DNA of 64,000 nucleotides from Candidatus Omnitrophota bacterium (GTDB taxonomy: Bacteria > Hinthialibacterota > Hinthialibacteria > Hinthialibacterales > Hinthialibacteraceae). Numbering within the stretch: the stretch's first letter is position 1; each line of letters opens with the position of its first letter. The stretch is from NCBI GenBank assembly GCA_003598175.1, contig QZKN01000002.1, positions 1-64,000 on the forward strand, read 5' to 3'. Below the pieces are notes generated by a model. It did not search any database and was not told the DNA's origin. It saw only the letters and a program-made list of their open reading frames with translations. The translations under genes were made by a program, and so were the position numbers. This document shows, in pieces, positions 12,047 through 20,479 of this stretch.

Positions 12047-13817
12047 ACTTACCCTTTCCAAGCGTCTCACGGCTATCCGAAAGCGATTTTCCACTTTTAG
12101 CCAATCCTCTTTCTTGATGATCCTCATCCTTCTGCTTTGTAGAGAGGGGTATGCCTCGCCGCAAATCGTATCGCAGCGCTCGTGGATTCCACTCGAAAAT
12201 ATTTTGACCGGATTGTTGCTCGAACCGGACGGTTCTCTGCTGGTTCTCGAAAACGACGCGGGTGAATTATCACGACTGCTCCTCGACCAGCGGCAGACTC
12301 TCCAGCGCATCGAGACAGTCGCCGGCGGATTTCACGATCCGATCGCATTGGTTCGCGCGAATCAGGATTTGTTGGTGGCGGAACGAACTTCGGGAATCCT
12401 CAAACGTCTGCACGATGGCAATATCACTGATTTCATCACCGGCTTGACGGATATCTCTTCCATCCGAACCGATGCGCAAGGCAACCTGTTTATCACAGAA
12501 ATGGAAACCGGCTGTTTGAACCGATTCGATCTCGATTCCGGCCGACGGCAGGAGAAACTCACGGATTTGTTTTTTCCCAGCGACGTCCTTCCCTTTCCAG
12601 GTGGACTGCTTATCGCCGAACTGGTCGACCGCGCGGGACGGTTCGGTCGCATTTCCATCAACCAGGATGGAAATCCGCTTAACAATCCTTACGGAAACCG
12701 TGAGATTCTTGCCTCGATCATCGATCCGGTGCGTTTGGCGGCCGATCCACGCGATGAAATGCAATTTTTCATCTCCGTTCGTCATACCCAGAATTCCGGC
12801 CCGTTTCTCTCTCCTTCCGGCGGCGCCATTCTGCTTTTGAATTTGCGGCAACGAATGGAAATGTTTTTACGGCCGTGGATCACCGGCCTTGACGGTCCAA
12901 CCGATATCGCGGCGTCAAGAGACGGGATCTACCTGCTTGAAGAATTTTCCGAACGCATTTCATTTTTCGACTGGCGTGGACGGCAAACCATGATTTGGGA
13001 CGGCTTGGGACAACCCGAAGCATTCACACCTTCCTTCCACACATCCGACCTCGAACTTTTCGTGGCGGAAAACAAACCATCCGCAAGCATCGTACGAATT
13101 CAAAACGATCGCATCGAAAATGTAATCCACTTTCCCAATCCCTACCGACAGGAACGTATTGCCGGCCTGATCCAACACGATCAACACACGTTTCTGGCGT
13201 CATTTCCCGGACGCGGGGAGATTCTCGCCTGCCGCCTTCCCAACCAATTCTTTATTTTTTCAAAAGACATATTCTCTCCCGGAAAAATGAAAGCGGCGGG
13301 AAACAAGCGGCTCGTCGTGCTTGATTCCCTGGTAAGCGAACTCGTGGTTTTAAATCCACGGAACGGCAACGTTCTGCAACGATTTTCCGCCTATCCACTC
13401 AATTTGGCTGATTTCGATGTGGATTTCAGCGAATCCGATTGCGCGCTCACGTTATTCGCATTAACCCGATCAGGCAGCGAGATTCTACAATATGATTCGC
13501 AAAAGGAACGGTTTGAAACGATTACCGATTTCCAAAATTGGGAAAATGAAAATCCGGTTTTCGTTTATGTTCCGGATCATGGATTCTGCGTGGCATTAAA
13601 CGATGAAAACGGCACGATTTTATGGATTCCGAAATCAGGAGAGCAAAGCATACTCGTGAGCGGATATGTCGCGATCAGCGAACTTGATTTCATCGATGGA
13701 GCCATAACCGCCCTCTCTCGCAACGGCTGGATTCGTTCGATCCGACTCTCATTCGACGAACACATCACCCCCACCCCGACGCCGGTCACTCCCGTTTCAA
13801 ATTGGCGGCTCTATTAA
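12033..13817 (+). CDS. Secreted beta-propeller (NHL/SMP-30-like) protein
   Basis: N-terminal hydrophobic signal, repeated GLLLEPDGSLLVLEND / IRTDAQGNLFITEMETG blades, C-terminal TPTPTPVTPVSNWRLY. Confidence 0.65.
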   Translation: MRCDKLTLSKRLTAIRKRFSTFSQSSFLMILILLLCREGYASPQIVSQRSWIPLENILTGLLLEPDGSLLVLENDAGELSRLLLDQRQTLQRIETVAGGFHDPIALVRANQDLLVAERTSGILKRLHDGNITDFITGLTDISSIRTDAQGNLFITEMETGCLNRFDLDSGRRQEKLTDLFFPSDVLPFPGGLLIAELVDRAGRFGRISINQDGNPLNNPYGNREILASIIDPVRLAADPRDEMQFFISVRHTQNSGPFLSPSGGAILLLNLRQRMEMFLRPWITGLDGPTDIAASRDGIYLLEEFSERISFFDWRGRQTMIWDGLGQPEAFTPSFHTSDLELFVAENKPSASIVRIQNDRIENVIHFPNPYRQERIAGLIQHDQHTFLASFPGRGEILACRLPNQFFIFSKDIFSPGKMKAAGNKRLVVLDSLVSELVVLNPRNGNVLQRFSAYPLNLADFDVDFSESDCALTLFALTRSGSEILQYDSQKERFETITDFQNWENENPVFVYVPDHGFCVALNDENGTILWIPKSGEQSILVSGYVAISELDFIDGAITALSRNGWIRSIRLSFDEHITPTPTPVTPVSNWRLY

Positions 13818-13937
13818 TTCACCAAATCCCCGTTTGATGAAGCTTTGCATCAATCCCGTGTGTCTATCTTTCATGAAAACCAAAAACGAAACCTGCGATT
13901 TCGCACGTTTCCAAACCATGCAAGAGGAGTTCAAACC

Positions 13938-14762
13938 ATGAACCAAACGATTCACAGAACAAAACAGATTTTAGCCGGCTTCGCGATTCTATCGTTAGCG
14001 CTGACTTTGTTAACGATTCCGGCAACGGCGCAAATTCGCATCCTCGGTGGTCGAGGAAATCAAAACGGAAACGGACCTGCTATCAATCAAGGCAATCGTC
14101 CCACGATTTCACAGGGAGTGCGAAACGGGCAGGAAAACAGCGAGGAACACGGCAACAGTTTTTACGGCGCAATCGGACATATGAACCCAAATCGCGGCAG
14201 TTTCGGCAATGGACCCTCCTGTCTTCATTTTCCACGATTCGCGCTTACTCATGTAATCCAATTAAGCGGAACCATTTCCGCAATGGAAGGTACGAATGTA
14301 TCCATTTTAGGGGGCGCCGTGATCATCGAGTCATCCGGCGCTGAAATTATATACCCGCCGGCAAATAACGAGGAAGAACCTGCCTTACAAATTGGAGATC
14401 GCATTCAAGTCATCGCGAAAATAAGAAATGATGGAAGCCTCGCCGCACTCGCGATCCGCATCATGGAACCGATTTATGACGGAACCATCGCCGGCGTCAT
14501 CGAATCAATCGACGCGGACAATCACACAATAACCGTCGCGGGACAGATCATTCAGCTGAATGACGAAACCGTCGTTCGTCTTCCACGACGACTGTCCAAG
14601 GAAGAGGATTTTTCTTTGGAAGTGGGAAATCTTGTTCGAATCCATATCAATACGAGCGAAGAAAGTCCGCTATCCCTACTTGCGGTTCGAATCACGGTCA
14701 TGTTTCGGCCAACAATTGAAGATCAACCGGATGCGGAGGATGATCCGGAAGACACGAACTAA
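13938..14762 (+). CDS. Secreted DUF5666-like protein
   Basis: Signal peptide (MNQTIHRTKQILAGFAILSLALTLLTIPATAQ) and YDGTIAGVIESIDADNHTITVAGQIIQLNDETVV repeat pattern. Confidence 0.65.
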   Translation: MNQTIHRTKQILAGFAILSLALTLLTIPATAQIRILGGRGNQNGNGPAINQGNRPTISQGVRNGQENSEEHGNSFYGAIGHMNPNRGSFGNGPSCLHFPRFALTHVIQLSGTISAMEGTNVSILGGAVIIESSGAEIIYPPANNEEEPALQIGDRIQVIAKIRNDGSLAALAIRIMEPIYDGTIAGVIESIDADNHTITVAGQIIQLNDETVVRLPRRLSKEEDFSLEVGNLVRIHINTSEESPLSLLAVRITVMFRPTIEDQPDAEDDPEDTN

Positions 14763-14783
14763 AACTTTTTCGATGAAAAAGAC

Positions 14784-14810
14784 GGAGCGCGGGCGTCCTG
14801 CCCGCGCTCC
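14784..14810. repeat. Perfect palindrome GGAGCGCGGGC-GTCCT-GCCCGCGCTCC
   Basis: 11-bp arms, 5-nt loop, between two convergent genes. Confidence 0.85.
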
Positions 14811-14829
14811 TTACGCATTCATTCCTACC

Positions 14830-15657
14830 TTATTGATTTTCCAATTCCTCTTCCTCCGCCGCCACATTCAATCGCCCGGAAAACTCATACATGTCGCACA
14901 ACGCCACGCCGAGACGAAACCAATCCCCGGCGCGGGCGGCATGTTTCACGCGTCCGTGAAAGATCGGTAAAATCGACGGTTGCCGCGGCGTCAATTCCCA
15001 TTGCAGCGTCGGAAAAAGAAAAAAGACGGAATTTCCGACGGCCAATTCCTGCCGGCAATAAAAACCGATCCCGGAAAACGTGTTCAAATCCAAATCTTCC
15101 GTGACTCCCCCCTTCCAGTCAGAACCTAAAAACTCGCCCGTACCAAAAGAACCATACAAGAACGGAATGGAAATCGAATGACGCGCCTTGCGCCGGGGGA
15201 TCACTCCCAATCCACAATGGCGGCAGATATCCTCGCCGTGCTGAAGCAAACGATCACAGGATGGACAAACTTCCTTTATCGGTTCGGTCAACAGGTTTTC
15301 GTCGATTTTTGGGCGCACGTCCATTTGCGAAGGAAAGATCGCTTCATCCAAAAAATCGGACAGCGTCACATAACGATCCAATCTCTGCGCACGGATCGCT
15401 TCGCGAATATCGGGATGCGCCTGCACCAACGTGATGGGAAGCCCCTGTTTCGCATACCTTTTTATGGCGGAAAGCACCCGATCCAGATGTTTACCATCTC
15501 CCACGCCCATTTTACCCAAATCAAGGAACAATGAATTTTTGTTACGCGTCAATCGCGTAAATAAAGTCTCCAGCTGTTCCAAATCCGCTGCCTCAACCTC
15601 GCCTTTGATGCGAACGATCGTCCCAAACGGTTTGTGCACTCCACTCACTTTCGCCAT
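14830..15657 (-). CDS. STAS - zinc ribbon - PilZ-like fusion protein
   Basis: STAS-like N-terminus (SLFLDLGKMGVGDGKHLDRVLSAIKRY), CPSC...CRHCG zinc ribbon, PilZ-like RRKARHSISIPFLYG...DLDLNTFSGIGFY. Confidence 0.7.
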   Translation of the reverse strand: MAKVSGVHKPFGTIVRIKGEVEAADLEQLETLFTRLTRNKNSLFLDLGKMGVGDGKHLDRVLSAIKRYAKQGLPITLVQAHPDIREAIRAQRLDRYVTLSDFLDEAIFPSQMDVRPKIDENLLTEPIKEVCPSCDRLLQHGEDICRHCGLGVIPRRKARHSISIPFLYGSFGTGEFLGSDWKGGVTEDLDLNTFSGIGFYCRQELAVGNSVFFLFPTLQWELTPRQPSILPIFHGRVKHAARAGDWFRLGVALCDMYEFSGRLNVAAEEEELENQ

Positions 15658-15946
15658 GGTTATTCCTCTGTTTCCATCCTCTTCGAATGTGGTTTGGCTC
15701 CCATCGCACTAACCAGGCAAAGAACACGGATTAAAATACGCATCGTCTTGCTCCCTCACGCATCACTCGTTTCCCCTTTATTTTCCACCAATTTATCACG
15801 AGAATCAAAAGAAGGGGAGTGGATTCATGCCGATTGTCATGCAGTTGTATATGCAAGGAACCTATCCCTCATTCATCTGATTCCTTATAATCACTCAAAA
15901 AGACCAAATAATCTATTGATTTCATTGGAAAAATAAATTCCATAAA

Positions 15947-17311
15947 ATGAGAAAAGAAAAAATCATGAACAAGCCCAAGAATACCCGTCGCGATTTCATT
16001 CGCCATGCCGGCGCGGCATTATCAATGCCAATCCTTGTCTCCGCACGCGCACTTGGCGAGCAAAATCCGGAAAAACCCGCACTTTTAGGCGGATCCCCTA
16101 CACGGAAAGAACCATTTCCGTCCTGGCCGCAGGCCGAAAAAATCGACCAGGACTTATTTGCGGATTCTTTCCGCCGCATGGAATGGTGCCGCCTGTATGG
16201 CGACATCACCACGACGTTCGAAACCACATGGGCCGAAAAATTGGGCGCAAAATACTGCACCGGCGTCGTGAACGGCACCAGCGCGCTGTACGCCGCCTTG
16301 TTTGCGCTCGATGTAGGACCGGGAGATGAAGTTTTAGTGCCGCCTTACACTTTCGTCGCCACCGTCAACGCGGTTTTGCAACAATACGCCCTGCCGGTTT
16401 TCGTCGATTCGGATCGCGAAACCATGCAAATGGATACAACCAAGCTGGAAGACCGAATCACGGATCACACCCGCTGCATCATGCCCGTCCATCTCGGCGG
16501 TTCCATGGCAAATATGGACAACGTACTGGCGGTGGCGAAAAAACACTCGCTTTCCGTCGTGGAAGACGCCTGCCAGGCTCACTTCGCCGAATGGCACGGT
16601 AAAAAATCAGGGACGCTTGGCGACATCGGCTGCTTCAGTTTCCAATCGACGAAAATCCTCCCCTGCGGCGAAGGCGGCGCCATCGTTTCGAGTAATGAAG
16701 AGTTGCTTGACAAATTTCACGCCTTCCAAAATAACGGACGCGACCGCAAAACCGGCACACGGCACGGCTATCAATATCAAGGCGGCAATCTGCGCATGAC
16801 CGAATTTCAAGGCGCGGTCCTCCTCGGCCAGTTGAACCGCTTTGAAGAGATCTGCCGCCATCGGGAAGAGAACGCCGATTATCTGACAAAACTGCTGGAA
16901 GACATTCCCGGCATCTCCCGGGCCAAAATGCATGAGGGATGCAACCGCAATACGTATTACATTTACATGATGAAGTATGATCAGGAACAATTCGGAGGGT
17001 TGCCGCGCGACAAATTCACCAACGCCATGAATAAGGAAGGCATTCCCATCGGATCGGGCTACTCCCGTCCGCTGAACCAGGAACCGTTTATCGAAAAAAT
17101 GCTCAGCTCGAACGCGTACAAACGAATTTACTCGAAAGAACGGTTGAACCGTTATCGTGAGATGAATCACTGCCCGGAAAACGACAAACTCTGCAATGAA
17201 GGCCTATTCATGAGCCAAACCTACCTGCTCGGAACCCGCCAGGACGTTGAACAGATTGCGGAAGCGATCAGGAAAATTCGGGCATATGCTCATAAATTGA
17301 TCAAGACGTGA
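15947..17311 (+). CDS. DegT/DnrJ/EryC1/StrS family PLP-dependent aminotransferase with Tat-like leader
   Basis: NTRRDFIRHAGAALSMPILVSARALG leader; YCTGVVNGTSALYAAL, VLVPPYTFVATVNAV, VVEDACQAHFAEW, GCFSFQSTKILPCGEGGAIV (PLP Lys). Confidence 0.92.
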   Translation: MRKEKIMNKPKNTRRDFIRHAGAALSMPILVSARALGEQNPEKPALLGGSPTRKEPFPSWPQAEKIDQDLFADSFRRMEWCRLYGDITTTFETTWAEKLGAKYCTGVVNGTSALYAALFALDVGPGDEVLVPPYTFVATVNAVLQQYALPVFVDSDRETMQMDTTKLEDRITDHTRCIMPVHLGGSMANMDNVLAVAKKHSLSVVEDACQAHFAEWHGKKSGTLGDIGCFSFQSTKILPCGEGGAIVSSNEELLDKFHAFQNNGRDRKTGTRHGYQYQGGNLRMTEFQGAVLLGQLNRFEEICRHREENADYLTKLLEDIPGISRAKMHEGCNRNTYYIYMMKYDQEQFGGLPRDKFTNAMNKEGIPIGSGYSRPLNQEPFIEKMLSSNAYKRIYSKERLNRYREMNHCPENDKLCNEGLFMSQTYLLGTRQDVEQIAEAIRKIRAYAHKLIKT

Positions 17312-17372
17312 AACAAATACAGGATTTCATGAAAGTAACACCTCCGATTTCTCAACCTGAAAGATAACGCAG

Positions 17373-18335
17373 ATGACTAAAGAGCAAACCATCTACGACA
17401 GCGCTTGGAAATACATCCTGGATCAGTTCTTTCCGTCTTTCATCCGGTTTTTCTTCCCGGAAATTTATGATGAGATCGATTGGGAGCGCGGTCATGAATT
17501 TCTGGACAAGGAATTTCAAAAAATTGTCCGTGCAGCAAAAACCGGCAAACGGTATGTCGATAAATTGATCAAAATCTTTCTGAAAACCGGGGAAGAAACC
17601 TGGGTACTGTTTCATGTCGAAGCGCAGGCCCAGCCCGATCTAAACCTGCCGGAGCGGATGTATATTTATAACAGTCTGATTTATCTACGATACCGACGGA
17701 AAACCATGAGCATCGCGATTCTCGGAGATAACAATCCGAATTGGCGTCCCACACATTTCGAGTATACTATAGGAAGTACGCGTGTCAGTCTCCAATTTAG
17801 CATGGTGAAATTGCTGGATATAAAGACACGTTTTGAAACGGAAAAACAAAGCAAAAATCCTTTTCATTTCTTCGTGGAAGCCCATCTTAGAACGCTCGAA
17901 ACTCGGAAAAACTATCGAAGACGATCGGAATGGAAATTCGAGATAACCAAACGGATGATTCAACAAGGGATGGATCAGGGAACTGTCGATGCGCTGTTTC
18001 AATTCATTGATTATCTCATGGTTTTACCGGAGCATTTGGAAGAAGAATTCATGGAAAAAATCGATCAACTGAAGGAGGAAGAAAACATGCCATTTGTCGC
18101 TCCCTATGAAAAAATTATCATGAAACGAGGAGTCAAGCAAGGATTGGAACAGGGAAGTCTTCGAGAAGCTCGTGATGCCGTGTTCGACATTTTGAACACC
18201 CGCTTCATGGAAATTCCTTACTCGATAAACGAGTCGATCCAAAAAATGGACAACGTATCCCGTTTACGAGAATTACGCAAACTTGCAATCACTACCCCAT
18301 CTCTTGATGAATTCAAACAAATGTTGAAATCATAA
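17373..18335 (+). CDS. Rpn family recombination-promoting nuclease/putative transposase (PD-(D/E)XK), copy 1
   Basis: FDSAWKYILD-type start (YDSAWKYILDQFFPSFIRFFFPEIYDEIDWERGHEFLDKEFQKIVRAAKTGKRYVDKLIKIFLKTGEETWVLFHVEAQAQ). Confidence 0.85.
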   Translation: MTKEQTIYDSAWKYILDQFFPSFIRFFFPEIYDEIDWERGHEFLDKEFQKIVRAAKTGKRYVDKLIKIFLKTGEETWVLFHVEAQAQPDLNLPERMYIYNSLIYLRYRRKTMSIAILGDNNPNWRPTHFEYTIGSTRVSLQFSMVKLLDIKTRFETEKQSKNPFHFFVEAHLRTLETRKNYRRRSEWKFEITKRMIQQGMDQGTVDALFQFIDYLMVLPEHLEEEFMEKIDQLKEEENMPFVAPYEKIIMKRGVKQGLEQGSLREARDAVFDILNTRFMEIPYSINESIQKMDNVSRLRELRKLAITTPSLDEFKQMLKS

Positions 18336-18346
18336 TTCTTTACTTC

Positions 18347-18610
18347 TCATTCGTAAATCATACGATCCCCAATCCGCAAAAACCGTTTTGCTCCGGCATG
18401 GTTGCCCGAAGTGAAATTCGGTAGTTGATCCTTCGGGATTCTAAAAATTTCTAAATTATCGAACTGCACCGTCACCCGCGCCGCATTCGGGCTGTTGGCC
18501 GCTTGAAAGACCGGCACAATCGCGCCCCGCTCGGATTTGTAAAAGGCTTCGAGATACACAAACACCGGCTGGCATTCGTCAATAATATCCACTTTGCATC
18601 TGTACCCCAT
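18347..18610 (-). pseudogene. Fragment resembling the C-terminus of the adjacent 18629-20238 protein
   Basis: VPVFQAANSPNAARVTVQFDNLEIFRIPK compared with IAVVQLGGPNVNGSVIIDNLELFMTE. Confidence 0.45.
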
Positions 18611-18628
18611 GCAATCGAGTATTAATCC

Positions 18629-20238
18629 TTATTCTGTCATAAACAATTCCAAATTATCAATTATCACACTTCCGTTCACGTTGGGACCCCCCAACTGCAC
18701 TACAGCAATAGGCGGCGTTTGTTTTCCACCGATTTCAAAATTTCCCCCAATATGAATTTCTTTGAATTCACCTATCGGAAAGCTCTGCATCGGAAGAAAT
18801 CGGGCGACGCTTTGCTCGCCATCCGTTATCATGAAGGCAATTGTTCCATCTTCACCGTTCTCTCTTTTTACATATACACTCCCGTGAATCATTACCGGCA
18901 TTTGTGGAGCAATAGAAAATAAAGCAACATGAGAAGCCAATTGATTGGCTAACAAACTTAAACCGATCCCCTGCCCACTCATCCCTTGTGTCAGAGAAAC
19001 AATGCCGGGAATTTCTCCTTGTGGTAAGAACGCGTTTGGATTCACACCAACAAGAAGACGATTTACGGAATCAAATGTATTATCGCCTTGCATATGAATC
19101 GATTGTGTCGATTCATATTTGATTGGAGCAACTTGCAACGTATCAATATAAACGGTATTTAAACCACTCGTCACCCCTTCTTCCACAACAAATTGAAGCG
19201 CTGGGATAATCTGTGGAGAGGGGGAATCATAAATCAGACTCATTTTACCCCATTTATTAACGGGAACCTCTCTTTGAACCGGATTGACATAACCGAAATC
19301 ACTTCCAATTTCCCCGCCGGCAAAAGCAACCAATCCCATTTGAACCTTATCACTGGTTGCTCTTGCTGATACTGATAACTCAATCATTTGTTGTTCCAAA
19401 TCAACCGGAGTGTTTCCAAGCAGAAAAGCACCTTCTCCCGGTTTTAAGAATAACAACATCCCACTGCCATCGGTTGCGCCAGCAAAATCATTATCAGTCG
19501 GGACAAAACCGTAATCAACCGCTAATGGAAGATCGAAATTTGGCACTGGTAAAACAGAAAAGTCTTCTAACGATATCCCTTCGGGAATGGGGGTTGGAGT
19601 GTATGTGGGAGTTGATGTTGGTAAGGGTGTTTGTGTCGGAGTTGGAGTAGGAGGGATCGTATTCAGCAAGGTAATAGCCGCAATCATAAGATGTTGATTA
19701 TCGTTTTCAATATTTTTTATACTTATCCTACGTAGATTTATCCCCGAATAACTCATACTTGTAAAAAATATAGAACCAACTCTATTACTGCCATCTACAT
19801 AAATTTGCAACTCTCTTACCACAGTTGCTCCAGGACCTTTTAGATACCAATCGTATGTAGAAAAAGTACCAAATACTTTATTACCAGATATTGTTTCCAT
19901 ATTTACCTCAACATTCAACTCATCAGAATAGATATAATTCCCACTACATAGAAAAGCAATTCCTTCGGAATAAATTGAATTTTGAAGATCGATAGTTATT
20001 TGATTACCTTGTGCTATAGAAATTACTCCACCATTGGGTGCAAATTCAAAAAGTATGTCACCGTAAGTTAAAGAAGAAGAAAACCATTCTCTATAGCCAT
20101 AAGCAGTTTGATTTGCCCATGGAGAATAATAATTACGATTACAATAATTTGCTAAATCAATGGGCAAATCAGATGCAAAGGAAGGAAGGAAGGAAGGAGC
20201 AAAAAGACGGCCAGGAAAAGGGTGGTTTTGTGATTCAT
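18629..20238 (-). pseudogene. Secreted PT-linker surface protein, out of frame at a CCTT repeat in the signal peptide (phase-OFF or frameshifted)
   Basis: AGGAGGT SD (20251-20245), ATG at 20238, MNHKTTLFLAVFLLLPSFLP then frame shift at (CCTT)5; 512-codon body open from 20167 to 18629 with TPTPTQTPLPTSTPTYTPTP linker. Confidence 0.75.
20178..20197 (-). repeat. Tetranucleotide SSR (CCTT)5 on minus strand
   Basis: Plus-strand AAGG x5 within aaaggaaggaaggaaggaaggagc. Confidence 0.95.
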
Positions 20239-20408
20239 GTCGAGACCTCCTAAATTGATTTAATTTATCCTATCATATTTGAAACCATGCCGTCAATATT
20301 ACTTGATATATTTTGAAGAAAAATTTAAAATCGGAAACAGATTTGATTATCGGTAGGAAATTCATATGTTCTTCTAAATCAAGCTGTTACGTATGGAGGT
20401 AAAGCAAT

Positions 20409-20461
20409 GCGGGCAGGATGCCCGCGCTCCGACCATAACGCTCCGACTGGAACGCTCCGAC
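20409..20461. repeat. Palindrome GCGGGC-AGGAT-GCCCGC followed by 3 CGCTCCGAC repeats at 14-bp period
   Basis: CGCTCCGAC at 20425-20433, 20439-20447, 20453-20461. Confidence 0.85.
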
Positions 20462-20479
20462 AATAAAGGAAACAAGCCG

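Noticed and set aside
20425-20461. CGCTCCGAC x3 as a mini-CRISPR
   Set aside because: 9-bp repeats with 5-bp gaps are far too short for CRISPR repeats and spacers and no cas genes are present.
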